Below, in pieces: positions 45,439 through 53,528 of a stretch of 64,000 nt of DNA. The stretch is from positions 434,001 to 498,000 of the forward strand of contig CBDFMY010000003.1 of NCBI GenBank assembly GCA_965249835.1. Direction: 5' to 3'. The translations under genes and the position numbers were made by a program. A model generated the notes under the pieces. It saw only the letters and a program-made list of their open reading frames with translations. It was not told where the DNA came from and searched no databases. The DNA is from JAHRAW01 sp965249835 (GTDB lineage Bacteria; Pseudomonadota; Gammaproteobacteria; Arenicellales; Poriferihabitantaceae). Within the stretch, counting starts at the first letter, position 1. Every line of letters starts with the position of its first letter.

Positions 45439-45550
45439 TTTGGGACAGGGCAGAACCGGCGGCGGACTTCGCGGTCTTGCTGGAACCCTTTCTTCGCAAC
45501 ACCTTGGAGACCGCGGATTCGATTCTTGCGTTGGTAACTTCTCTATTCAT
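45434..45550 (-). CDS. Small basic protein with AKSAAGSALSQ motif
   Basis: 38 aa, MNREVTNARIESAVSKVLRR, then an SSKTAKSAAGSALSQT end. AGAGGT lies about 9 bp before the ATG. The S-K-TAKS-AGSAL-Q pattern recurs in small uncharacterised bacterial proteins as I recall them. Directly downstream, one base out of frame, a second copy of the motif follows (45301-45438). It may once have been a single 80-aa protein with two repeats. Confidence 0.55.
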   Translation of the reverse strand: MNREVTNARIESAVSKVLRRKGSSKTAKSAAGSALSQT

Positions 45551-45614
45551 CGTCAAATACCTCTGTTTTCTCAGGAAGTGTTTCCTGATTGAGTTGATGT
45601 CTCAGGTTTTGTTT

Positions 45615-46238
45615 CTACAGCATCACCACATCCGCGTCCAGCGCATCGGCATCTTGTTGTCGGTGCGTGGTAACCAGCACGGTCATCGGGCGGGTTTTTT
45701 GTAGCGACACGATAAGCGACAGTATTTCGGATCGAAGGGCATCGTCGAGTCCGCTGAAGGGTTCGTCCAGTAGCAGCAACGGGCGGTTGCGCGCAAGGCA
45801 CCTTGCCAACGCCACGCGCTGCTGTTGTCCGCCGGACAGGGACGGCGGTTTGCGCGTGGCGAAGGCGCGCAACGACACCCATTCCAACGCCTGTTCGACC
45901 GCGTCATTTTGCGCATCCGACAAACGCATGCCCGGATGCAGCCCGATGGCGAGGTTTTGTCGCACGCTGAGATGGGGGAACAGGTTGTTCGCCTGAAACA
46001 AGTAGGTGAGCGGTCGTGCGGCCGGCTTGATGCCCAACAGGCTTTTGCCGTCGAAGCGCAGGTCGCCGTGGCCGGGAACAAGAAAGCCGGCGATGAGGTT
46101 GAGGAGGGTGGACTTGCCGGAGCCGCTGGCACCCATCAACGCTGCGGTGCGCCCGGCGGCAACGGTGAAGTTGGCGCGGATGGTCGCCCCTCCGCCCTCG
46201 TTGGAATAAACAAAGTGAATATCTTCCACTTCAAGCAC
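45615..46238 (-). CDS. thiQ: Thiamine ABC transporter ATP-binding protein
   Basis: 207 aa. Walker A is GASGSGKST, followed by the ThiQ-typical LLNLIAGFLVPGHG. LFQANNLFPHLSVRQNLAIGLHPG, LSGGQQQRVALARCLAR and LLLLDEPFSGLD complete the domain. The GTG at 46238 has AAAGGAG 7 bp upstream and overlaps the thiP end by 8 bp, so it is preferred over the longer frame from 46280. It powers uptake of thiamine or its phosphates. Confidence 0.88.
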   Translation of the reverse strand: MLEVEDIHFVYSNEGGGATIRANFTVAAGRTAALMGASGSGKSTLLNLIAGFLVPGHGDLRFDGKSLLGIKPAARPLTYLFQANNLFPHLSVRQNLAIGLHPGMRLSDAQNDAVEQALEWVSLRAFATRKPPSLSGGQQQRVALARCLARNRPLLLLDEPFSGLDDALRSEILSLIVSLQKTRPMTVLVTTHRQQDADALDADVVML

Positions 46239-47829
46239 GAGGTTGCTCCTTTGCCGGCTCCGCTTGCCCAAGCCGCTCAATTACCCAGAACAGGGCGAAA
46301 CACAACGCGCACAAGGCCGCCGCCACCACCGCCGCTTGTTGCAGTCGGTAACTGCCGATCAGGCGATACATCAGCAACGGCAAGGTGCCGAGATCGGCGG
46401 TGCCAAACAATGCGATGACGCCCATATCGCCGGCCGACAAAGTGGTGGCAACCGCCAGAGCGTAGGTCGCGGGGCGGCGCAACGCCGGCCACAGCACATA
46501 CCGCCAACCGTTCCAGCCGCTGATTCCGAGGCTGGCACACAATGCGTCATAGCGGTTGCGCTGCGCCAGCAACGCCGGCGTGATAATGCGCACACCGAAC
46601 GCCAGAGTAAGCAGCGCGTTCAGCACGACCACCAACAGCGGGCCCAGCGAAAGCGCGTCGCCGTGGTCGACCACCTGTCGGAAAAACAAAAACAAGCCGG
46701 TGCCCAGGGTGATGGGTGGCACCAGCAAGGTCAGCAGCCCGATGATTTCGGCGCCCACCGCCCACGCTTTGTGGCGGTCGCGGCGCAATGTGACGATTAC
46801 ATTACCCACGGCGAGCGCGAGCAGGCAGGACAGCAGCCCGGCGCAAAGCGCGATCAGCAAAGACCAGCGCAATGCCCGCCAGAAATCGGCGTGGGCAAGG
46901 ATCGACCAACCGCCCGGTGCCAGCGTTTTTACCAACACCGCGGCCAGCGGCGAGAGCAAAAAAACCGAAGCCGCGGCAATGACCACGGCATCTATGATGC
47001 GCGGCAGTTTTGCGTCTCGGTCGGGGCGCACGATGCCGGGATAATCCCCCGCACGCAACGGGAACGGCGTGCCGAAAGAGAAAAACACCAGCGCCAGCAA
47101 CAGGCAGATGCCGATTTGAATCAACGATAATGCCACTGCCCGCGACAGGTCAAAGTCGAAGCGCACCGCTTGATAGACCGCCACTTCCAGCGTGGTGGAT
47201 TTCGGTCCGCCGCCGAGGGTGAGGACGATGGCGAAGGAGGTAAAGCACAGCAAAAACACCATACCGGCGGTGCCCGGAATCAAACCGCGCAACAGCGGCC
47301 ACTCGATGTGCCGGAAAATGTGTCCCGGCCGCATGCCGTATAACGCGGCCAGATTCCAACTGTGCTGGGGCAAGGTTAGGAGTCCGTTCAGAAAAATGCG
47401 GGTCGCCAGCGGTAGGTTGAAAAACACATGGGCGATGAGGATGCCGGCCAGGCCATATAAATAATCGTGCCGTTCAAAGTCCACGGATACCAGTAATTGG
47501 TTGACCCAGCCGTGTCTACCATGCACTGCGACCACGCCGAGGATCGCGACCATGCTGGGAATAATCAGCGACAGGCTACTCAGCCGGATAATCAAGTTGC
47601 GGCCGAAGAATTGCCCGCGCCGCGCCAACGCCCGCGCCAGCGGCACGGCCAGGGCCACGCTTAATAGGGTTGACAACGTCGCCTGCCACAGCGTGAAGCG
47701 GATGATGGAGCGCGTGATTGGTTTGTTCAGTTCGGCCGGCAAATCAAACGGCCCGGCTTCCCATACCAAGCCGCCGACAGCGCACAGCACCACCAGCCCG
47801 ATTCCGAGGGTTGCAACCGCTCCTATCAC
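46231..47829 (-). CDS. thiP: Thiamine ABC transporter permease
   Basis: 532 aa (E. coli ThiP 536) with two permease halves of about six helices each. GILIAHVFFNLPLATRIFLNGL, then LCFTSFAIVLTLGGGPKSTTLEVAVYQA, and the second-half SAGDMGVIALFGTADLGTLPLLMYRLIGSYR are characteristic. The start is a GTG 10 bp after thiB; it overlaps thiQ. Confidence 0.92.
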   Translation of the reverse strand: MIGAVATLGIGLVVLCAVGGLVWEAGPFDLPAELNKPITRSIIRFTLWQATLSTLLSVALAVPLARALARRGQFFGRNLIIRLSSLSLIIPSMVAILGVVAVHGRHGWVNQLLVSVDFERHDYLYGLAGILIAHVFFNLPLATRIFLNGLLTLPQHSWNLAALYGMRPGHIFRHIEWPLLRGLIPGTAGMVFLLCFTSFAIVLTLGGGPKSTTLEVAVYQAVRFDFDLSRAVALSLIQIGICLLLALVFFSFGTPFPLRAGDYPGIVRPDRDAKLPRIIDAVVIAAASVFLLSPLAAVLVKTLAPGGWSILAHADFWRALRWSLLIALCAGLLSCLLALAVGNVIVTLRRDRHKAWAVGAEIIGLLTLLVPPITLGTGLFLFFRQVVDHGDALSLGPLLVVVLNALLTLAFGVRIITPALLAQRNRYDALCASLGISGWNGWRYVLWPALRRPATYALAVATTLSAGDMGVIALFGTADLGTLPLLMYRLIGSYRLQQAAVVAAALCALCFALFWVIERLGQAEPAKEQPRA

Positions 47830-47839
47830 CCCAATCGCC

Positions 47840-48877
47840 CTATTGGCTCAAGGCCCGCGCGAATTCGTCCACCCACTGGGTTTTGTTGGCGGCGATGCGG
47901 GCCGGTGCGATGGTCAGGATGGCGGACGGACGCACCAGTTCGTTGAAGGCGGGCGGCAATCCCTGGTCAAGGTTTTTCACCGGATACATCCAGTTGCCGG
48001 TGGGGATGGCGGACTGAAAACCGGCGCTGGCAATGAAGGTCATGAAGCGTTGCGCCAGCACCGGCTGGGGGGCGTTGTTGAGTTGCGCGGCCACCTCAAT
48101 TTGCATGCCGTGGCCTTCGCTGAAAGCGGCTGCGCGGTATTGGTGTTTGTTTTCCACGGTCATGTGGTAGGCCGGGGAGGTGGTGTAACTCAACACCATA
48201 TCCGCCTCGCCATCGAGAAACAGCCCGTAGGCTTCCGACCAACTGCGGGTGACGGTGACAATTTTGCCCGCCAGTTTGCGCCAGATGTGATAGGCATCAT
48301 CGCCATATAACGCCTTGACCCACAGCACCAACCCCAGCCCCGGGGTCGAACTGCGCGGGTCCTGAATAAGGATTTTCAGCGAATCGTCGGCATCCACAAG
48401 TTCGCGGAAACTGGCCGGAGGCGCGGACAGTTGGTCGCGGTGGTAGATGAAGGCGAAATAGCCGTAATCGAAAGGCAGGAAGGTCGGGTGGTCCCAAACA
48501 AACGGCAAATCAAGGTCGGCGAGGTTGACGTTATGGGGCTTCAACAACCCGGTTTTTTGCGCATCAACAATCAAACTGGTGTCCAAGCCAAGCACCACAT
48601 CGGCCCGCGACCCGGTGCCTTCCAGTTGCACGCGGCTGAGGATGCCGGTGGAGCCGTCCACCGCCACATAATTCACCCGGCACGCGCATTGTGCTTCAAA
48701 GGTTTCTTTTATCCTGGGCCCGGGCCCCCACTCAGAGGCGAAGGAGTCGTAGGTATAGACCGTGAGAACCGGCCGCTGGTCGGCCTGGGTGCCGCCCGGC
48801 CCGAGCCAGAACGCGAACCAGAAAAAAAGAAAAACAACGATGCCTTTACAAAAATTTTTACGGACACCTTCACGCAT
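47840..48877 (-). CDS. thiB: Thiamine ABC transporter periplasmic binding protein
   Basis: 345 aa with a signal peptide (GIVVFLFFWFAFWLG). The mature part starts with VLTVYTYDSFASEWGPGP, the ThiB hallmark, and later has DYGYFAFIYHRDQLSAPPASF and DPRSSTPGLGLVLW. The ATG at 48877 follows GGGGGTGATG; a GTG two codons upstream is possible. It is the first gene of thiBPQ, behind a TPP riboswitch. Confidence 0.92.
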   Translation of the reverse strand: MREGVRKNFCKGIVVFLFFWFAFWLGPGGTQADQRPVLTVYTYDSFASEWGPGPRIKETFEAQCACRVNYVAVDGSTGILSRVQLEGTGSRADVVLGLDTSLIVDAQKTGLLKPHNVNLADLDLPFVWDHPTFLPFDYGYFAFIYHRDQLSAPPASFRELVDADDSLKILIQDPRSSTPGLGLVLWVKALYGDDAYHIWRKLAGKIVTVTRSWSEAYGLFLDGEADMVLSYTTSPAYHMTVENKHQYRAAAFSEGHGMQIEVAAQLNNAPQPVLAQRFMTFIASAGFQSAIPTGNWMYPVKNLDQGLPPAFNELVRPSAILTIAPARIAANKTQWVDEFARALSQ

Positions 48878-48972
48878 GGCCACATCACCCCCGCCGGTGG
48901 GAATCGTATAGACAAGTGGCGGAGGGGAAGCGTCCGACCGGAAGGGAAGGGAAGTAATCCGGGGGGGGCAAT

Positions 48973-49066
48973 CTCAATTCCTCCGCCAGCATAATCTGGA
49001 TCAGGTTCGACGGGTTGGCGCTGGAATACTCAAACCAGTGCCTCTCAGCATTTGCGCCCCGTTGAG
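48973..49066 (-). promoter_or_regulatory. TPP (THI-box) riboswitch
   Basis: On the minus strand the conserved blocks GCTGAGAGGC, ACCCGTCGAACCTGATC and AATCTGGATC-complement/ATGCTGGCGGAGGAA appear in order. CTCAA (49062-49066) pairs with TTGAG (48973-48977) to close P1. It ends about 95 nt before thiB. The leader then has a C8 run and a CACC/GGTG pairing over the thiB ribosome site, which suggests translational control, though a terminator-type platform is not excluded. Confidence 0.93.
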
Positions 49067-49093
49067 ACTAGTTACGGGGTGACTATATCACAT

Positions 49094-49123
49094 CACCAAG
49101 TAGCACGACACCAAGTTGCACGA
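49094..49123. repeat. Two tandem 15-bp units at the IS target
   Basis: CACCAAGTAGCACGA and CACCAAGTTGCACGA lie head to tail directly before the left IS boundary. A third related unit, ACAAGTTGCACGA, is on the far side of the IS. The insertion therefore occurred in or next to a short tandem array. Confidence 0.75.
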
Positions 49124-49127
49124 CCAT

Positions 49128-50491
49128 TGTTAGGAACACATAAACTGTCCGCTGTTAAAACACATAATCTGTCCGGTTCATGCCAGCTCTTGAGGGGGGC
49201 GGTTTATGAGGCGGACAGAAGTGTTACAGGAGATACGACGGATGAGATTTGAAGAAGCCTACGGGGGCTGGACGGAGGGTCGTCTGAGCCAGGAGGAAGC
49301 GGCGCAGTTACTGGGTGTGTGTGAGCGCACCTTTCGTCGTTACATTGATCGTTACGAGGAAGAAGGCCTGGATGGGTTGATCGACAAGCGGCTGTCTCAG
49401 GTATCGCACCGGCGGGCCCCGGTCGATGAGGTTATGCGCATGGTGGATCGGTACCGGAGCCGGCATGAGGGCTGGAGTGTCAGGCACTACTACGCCTGGT
49501 ATCGGCGCGGCGGCGGTGGGCGTAGCTACAACTGGGTGCGCAAGTCCTTGCAGGCTGCCGGAGCGGTGACGAAGGCCGCGGGCCGTGGGCAACATCGCAA
49601 GCGGCGCGAGCGAGCGCCGGTGCCGGGCGTATTGCTGCACCAGGATGGCAGCACCCATGCCTGGGTGCCGGGACAGAGCTGGGATTTGATAGTCACCATG
49701 GATGATGCCAGCAATCGGCATTACTCCATGTTCTTCTGTGACCAGGAAGGCACCCGGAGCAGTTTCCAGGGGGTACGTGAGGTGATTGAGGCCGAGGGCT
49801 TGTTTTGCTCGCTGTATACCGACCGGGGCAGCCATTACTGGCACACGCCGACGGCTGGCGGCAAGGTGGACAAGGGCAACTCGACGCAGTTTCGGCGCGC
49901 CTTGCAGCAACTGGGCATAGAGATGATCGCGGCCTACTCGCCGCAAGCCCGAGGGCGCTCCGAGCGGGCCTTTCGCACCCACCAGGAGCGCTTGGTCAAG
50001 GAACTGGCCGCCGCTGGCATCACCGATATGGCTACTGCCAATGAGTATCTCCGGCAGGTGTATCTGCCCGCCTTCAACGAAGAGTTTGAGCAACCGCCGC
50101 GGGAAGCTGGCTCAGCCTTTGTGCCGGTGCCGGAGGGAACGCAGTTGGACAACATTTTCTGCGAACGCTACGAGCGCCAAGTACGCAAGGACAACTGCAT
50201 TGAATTCGAGGGACTGACCCTGCAGATACCGGCAGACCGCCACCGTTACCACTACATCAAAGCTAAAGTGAAGGTATTACGGCACACCGACGGCGCCTTG
50301 TCTTTGTGGCACGGACCTCGAAAACTGGCCGGTTATGACGCGGCCGGCCAACTCATCCAGACTGACTTACCGATGGCTGCCTGATGTCCGCTGCGCCATC
50401 AATAACGGGCACCTCAACAAGGTTTCCCGACATCGCCAAAAGCGGACAACTCATGTGTTCTAAAACCGGACATTTCTATTTGTTGCTAACA
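49128..50491 (+). mobile_element. Complete insertion sequence, ISNCY-like, 1364 bp
   Basis: The left end TGTTAGGAACA and right end (reverse complement) TGTTAGCAACA form 11-bp terminal inverted repeats with one mismatch. CAAGTTGCACGACCAT is present at 49112-49127 and again at 50492-50507, a 16-bp flanking direct repeat that reads as target-site duplication. Inside both ends, ACACATAAxCTGTCCG-like subterminal motifs recur. It carries one transposase and no passenger genes. Intact ends and gene suggest recent transposition. Confidence 0.9.
49206..50384 (+). CDS. Transposase, ISNCY-type with rve-like DDE domain
   Basis: 392 aa. The N-terminal helix-turn-helix (about 12-65) contains EEAAQLLGVCERTFRRYIDRY. 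The catalytic core has HQDGSTHAWVPG and WDLIVTMDDASNRHYSMF for the first aspartates, then LYTDRGSHYW and SPQARGRSERAFRTHQ with the glutamate region. The frame is intact to a stop 107 bp from the right end. The ATG has AGGGGGGCGG upstream. Confidence 0.9.
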   Translation: MRRTEVLQEIRRMRFEEAYGGWTEGRLSQEEAAQLLGVCERTFRRYIDRYEEEGLDGLIDKRLSQVSHRRAPVDEVMRMVDRYRSRHEGWSVRHYYAWYRRGGGGRSYNWVRKSLQAAGAVTKAAGRGQHRKRRERAPVPGVLLHQDGSTHAWVPGQSWDLIVTMDDASNRHYSMFFCDQEGTRSSFQGVREVIEAEGLFCSLYTDRGSHYWHTPTAGGKVDKGNSTQFRRALQQLGIEMIAAYSPQARGRSERAFRTHQERLVKELAAAGITDMATANEYLRQVYLPAFNEEFEQPPREAGSAFVPVPEGTQLDNIFCERYERQVRKDNCIEFEGLTLQIPADRHRYHYIKAKVKVLRHTDGALSLWHGPRKLAGYDAAGQLIQTDLPMAA

Positions 50492-50511
50492 CAAGTTGCA
50501 CGACCATGGGG

Positions 50512-50694
50512 TTATTCCTCCCACTCTTCTTCCGCAGTCGGCGTTTTTTTAAGTTCAACCGGGCCGAATCCGACCACTTCCAGTTCGGTTTCGCAGTCGT
50601 CGCATTCCAGCAACTCGCCCATAACCAGATCGCAGGACAAGGTCAGTTGGATGCCGCACACCGGGCAATGGCACAGAGCCGGGGGCTCAGCCAT
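50512..50694 (-). CDS. LysW-like amino-group carrier protein
   Basis: 60 aa. Two zinc knuckles (CPVC and CDDC) frame a LLECDDCETELEVVG core, and the acidic C-terminus ends EEEWEE. This matches LysW, in which the terminal glutamate of an EDWGE-type tail carries 2-aminoadipate or another amino acid during lysine or arginine synthesis. GGAAGA precedes the ATG. None of the partner enzymes (LysX, LysZ, LysY, LysJ, LysK) is in the window. The call is by motif; a generic CPXCG-type zinc protein is the alternative, but those lack the WxE tail. Confidence 0.68.
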   Translation of the reverse strand: MAEPPALCHCPVCGIQLTLSCDLVMGELLECDDCETELEVVGFGPVELKKTPTAEEEWEE

Positions 50695-50877
50695 GGTGAT
50701 CTTCCGAAGAGATGTGCGGTTGAACTCGATTCATTGTAGAGATTTTATTGTGCGCACGGTGACAGTAATCTTAACGCATCACCGTTGCTAATAGTCGTAA
50801 GTTGATTGTTATGTGATGATAAAACAAATTACACTTTTGCACTTGCCCATTTTACTATGGCGTCGCCATGCGGACAC

Positions 50878-51065
50878 GAAAAGGCAATCGCAAAATTGCG
50901 CGCAGTATTTTCGTTGTCAGGCAAGGCGCGCGAGAAGCGAGGGAGCGAGCAATACATTAAGTATGTGAGCGACCGAGCGACGAAGCGCAACACTACACTA
51001 CACAGCACAACGACCACAACGACCACAACGACCAAAACGACCATGGCGACGAAAAGACAAGTGCA
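50878..51065 (+). repeat. Dispersed repeat family A, copy 5 (module alpha)
   Basis: Near-identical to copy 1 over about 100 bp (50905-51006). A four-fold 9-nt tandem repeat (ACAACGACC type, 51007-51042) follows, and then the terminal CGAAAAGACAAGTGCA, which touches the rsmG start codon. The rest of the gap 50695-50877 shows no gene. Confidence 0.85.
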
Positions 51066-51704
51066 ATGATGATAAAACAATTAAACAGCATGGAAAAACT
51101 CGAGCCCGGCTGCGAGCAACTCGGCATGACCTTGTCGGCCGACCAGCAGATGCGATTGCGCGGGCATCTTGAATTGCTGGCGAAGTGGAACTGCCGCCTG
51201 AATTTGACCGCGATCAAAGGTATGGACGACATGGTGGTGCGGCATGTGCTCGACTCTCTCGCCATCGCGCCGTTCGTGCGCGGCGACTCGTTGTTGGACC
51301 TCGGTAGCGGCGGCGGCTTTCCCGGATTGCCGTTGGCAATCGCCCATCCGCACTGGCGCGTCACCCTGCTCGACAGCCGCGCCAGGCGCGTGGCGTTTTT
51401 GCGTCAGGTATGCGCCGTCCTTGACCTCGACCATGTCAGCGTGGTGCAGGAGCGCGTGGAGAATTACCGACCCGCGGAAAAATTTGATACGCTTGCCGCT
51501 AGAGCCTTCGCGTCCCTCGGGGACACGTTGCGGGTGACCACCGCGTTGCACCACCCGAGCGGTTGCTTGCTGGCGATGAAAGGCAGAATGTCCGCGCAGG
51601 AAATGGCGCGCCTTGATTCGCCGTGGCGAGAGCGAATGACCGTTGCAAAACTGCACGTCCCGTTTTTATCCGCCGAGCGGCACCTGATTATGATCGAGTT
51701 TTAG
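51066..51704 (+). CDS. rsmG: 16S rRNA (guanine527-N7)-methyltransferase
   Basis: 212 aa. SAM motif LLDLGSGGGFPGLPLAI (about 76-92) is the RsmG hallmark, preceded by WNCRLNLTAI and RHVLDSLAI, and followed by LLDSRARRVAFLRQV. It modifies G527 of 16S rRNA. The first ATG is immediately followed by a second; either may start. mnmG, the usual upstream partner, is not present; a family A repeat lies there. Confidence 0.94.
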   Translation: MMIKQLNSMEKLEPGCEQLGMTLSADQQMRLRGHLELLAKWNCRLNLTAIKGMDDMVVRHVLDSLAIAPFVRGDSLLDLGSGGGFPGLPLAIAHPHWRVTLLDSRARRVAFLRQVCAVLDLDHVSVVQERVENYRPAEKFDTLAARAFASLGDTLRVTTALHHPSGCLLAMKGRMSAQEMARLDSPWRERMTVAKLHVPFLSAERHLIMIEF

Positions 51705-51717
51705 CGAGCGTTACCAA

Positions 51718-52506
51718 ATGGCGCGCATCATCGCGATTACCAACCAGAAAGGCGGGGTCGGCAAGACCACCACCGCCATCAACCTGTGCGCGGCATTGTC
51801 CAACGCCGGTAGCCGCACGTTGCTGGTGGACATGGATCCCCAGGGCAATGCCACGGTCGGTAGCGGCGTGGCCATGCGCGATTTGGAGCAGGGCGTGTAT
51901 GAAGTGTTGCTGGACGGCGGCATTGATGAGGCAATCATCACCACCGAGGGCGGCCACGACCTGCTGCCGTCGCATCCCGATCTTTCCGGCGCGCAGGTGG
52001 AAATGGCGCAACTGCCGCGCCGCGATTTTCGTCTGGCCGACGCCATCGCGCCGGTCGTGGAGCGATATGACCTGCTGGTAATCGACTGCCCGCCGGCGTT
52101 GAATATACTAACGGTCAACGCGCTGACCGCGGCCCGGGAGGTTTTGATTCCGGTGCAATGCGAGTATTATGCGCTTGAGGGACTGACCAGTTTAATGGAA
52201 ACGATTTCGCTGGTTCGCGGCGGCTTGAACCCGTCGTTGCAAATATTGGGGCTGGTCAGAACCATGTTCGACTCGCGCAATTCGTTGTCGGCGGAAGTGG
52301 CCGAGCAACTGGAGGCGCACTTCCCGGACAAATTGTTTCGCACCGTCATTCCCCGCAATGTGCGTCTGGCGGAGGCACCCAGTTACGGCAAACCGGTATT
52401 GTTGTATGACCGGCACTGCGCCGGCTCCCAGGCCTATCTGGCGCTTGCCGGAGAAGTGCTAAGACGCCGCGCCGGGCACGAAAAAACCATGCGTAGCAAA
52501 ATATAA
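51718..52506 (+). CDS. parA: Chromosome partitioning ATPase ParA (Soj)
   Basis: 262 aa. Deviant Walker A KGGVGKTTTAINL (about 11-23), DMDPQGNAT and LLVIDCPPAL. It drives origin segregation by cycling on the nucleoid, stimulated by ParB bound at parS (39219, 39340). It starts 13 bp after rsmG. Confidence 0.96.
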   Translation: MARIIAITNQKGGVGKTTTAINLCAALSNAGSRTLLVDMDPQGNATVGSGVAMRDLEQGVYEVLLDGGIDEAIITTEGGHDLLPSHPDLSGAQVEMAQLPRRDFRLADAIAPVVERYDLLVIDCPPALNILTVNALTAAREVLIPVQCEYYALEGLTSLMETISLVRGGLNPSLQILGLVRTMFDSRNSLSAEVAEQLEAHFPDKLFRTVIPRNVRLAEAPSYGKPVLLYDRHCAGSQAYLALAGEVLRRRAGHEKTMRSKI

Positions 52507-52514
52507 AAACCAAC

Positions 52515-53441
52515 ATGACCACCCGAAAAAAAGCACGATTGGGGCGCGGCTTGGGCGCATTGCTGGGGGATGTGCGCCCGGTATCCGTGGACGCGCCGCC
52601 GGCCGAAGCCGCCGCCAAAACCGCCACAACCAGGGGGGCCGGTGCCGGCTCGCAGTTGCGCGAGTTGCCCATCGAACAATTACAGCGCGGCAAATATCAG
52701 CCACGCACAAAAATGGATAAACCGGCACTTGAGGAGATGGCCGAGACCATCCGCGTGCAGGGCGTAATACAGCCGCTACTGGTGCGGGAAATCAAACGCA
52801 ACCGCTTTGAGATAATCGCCGGCGAGCGACGCTGGCGCGGCGCGCAATTGGCCGGGCTGAAGAGCGTGCCGGTGGTAGTGCGAGAAATAAGCGACCAAAG
52901 CGCCATGGCGGTGGCGCTGATCGAAAACATCCAGCGCGAAGACCTGAACGCCATTGAGCAAGCCACCGGGTTTCAGCGGCTGCTGGATGACTTTGACTTG
53001 ACCCATCAGGAAATCGCCGAAGCGGTCGGACGTTCGCGCTCGGCGGTCAGCAATCTGCTGCGGCTGTTGGCGCTGCCCGCGGCGGTGAAAAAACTGCTGG
53101 AAGCCGGCAAGATCGAAATGGGTCATGCGCGCGCGCTTTTACAATTGCCGGCCAAAGATCAAACGGGCGCGGCAAACAAAGTGGTGGCCGATGGCCTCTC
53201 GGTGCGGCGCACCGAGTTGCTGGTCAAACGCCGGCTGGCCGGGGACAAAGACGATAACGACCCGCCGAAAAAAGATCCCGATGTGGCACGGCTCGAAGGC
53301 GAGTTATCCACGCGCATTGGCGCGCAGGTTTCCATTCAGCACAGCGTGCGAAAAAGTCGAAGCGGCGGCAAAAAAGGCAAACTCATCATCCACTACCACT
53401 CGCTGGACGAACTCGATGGAATTATTGAGCGGATTAAATAA
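52515..53441 (+). CDS. parB: Chromosome partitioning protein ParB (Spo0J)
   Basis: 308 aa. The N-terminus has RLGRGLGALLGD, the CTPase/ParB box is IAGERRWRGAQLAGL, the HTH is LTHQEIAEAVGRSRSAVSNLLRLL, and there is a C-terminal dimerisation region (about 255-308). It binds parS and spreads as a sliding clamp. Confidence 0.96.
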   Translation: MTTRKKARLGRGLGALLGDVRPVSVDAPPAEAAAKTATTRGAGAGSQLRELPIEQLQRGKYQPRTKMDKPALEEMAETIRVQGVIQPLLVREIKRNRFEIIAGERRWRGAQLAGLKSVPVVVREISDQSAMAVALIENIQREDLNAIEQATGFQRLLDDFDLTHQEIAEAVGRSRSAVSNLLRLLALPAAVKKLLEAGKIEMGHARALLQLPAKDQTGAANKVVADGLSVRRTELLVKRRLAGDKDDNDPPKKDPDVARLEGELSTRIGAQVSIQHSVRKSRSGGKKGKLIIHYHSLDELDGIIERIK

Positions 53442-53528
53442 TCGCGGCGTGTAACATATGCGCTACGAAAGATAATCAACAAAGAGAAGTTGCCTGACAA
53501 CACCAACCAACACAGAGGAATCACATAA

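Noticed and set aside
45305..45592. 95-aa plus-strand frame
   Set aside because: It is antisense to the duplicated-motif small gene, which has a ribosome site and a recognisable pattern.
50384..50791. 135-aa frame after the transposase
   Set aside because: It spans the IS right end, the target duplication and the antisense of the LysW-like gene; composition is not protein-like.
51007..51042. Four 9-nt repeats considered as a CRISPR-like array or iteron
   Set aside because: Units are too short, have no spacers, and are adjacent to a family A copy rather than an origin or cas gene.
50829..51080. Open frames within family A repeats, also at 8115, 25326, 31433, 31764 and 45028
   Set aside because: The same translation recurs at each repeat copy (ALPDNE type strings), so it reflects the repeat, not a gene.
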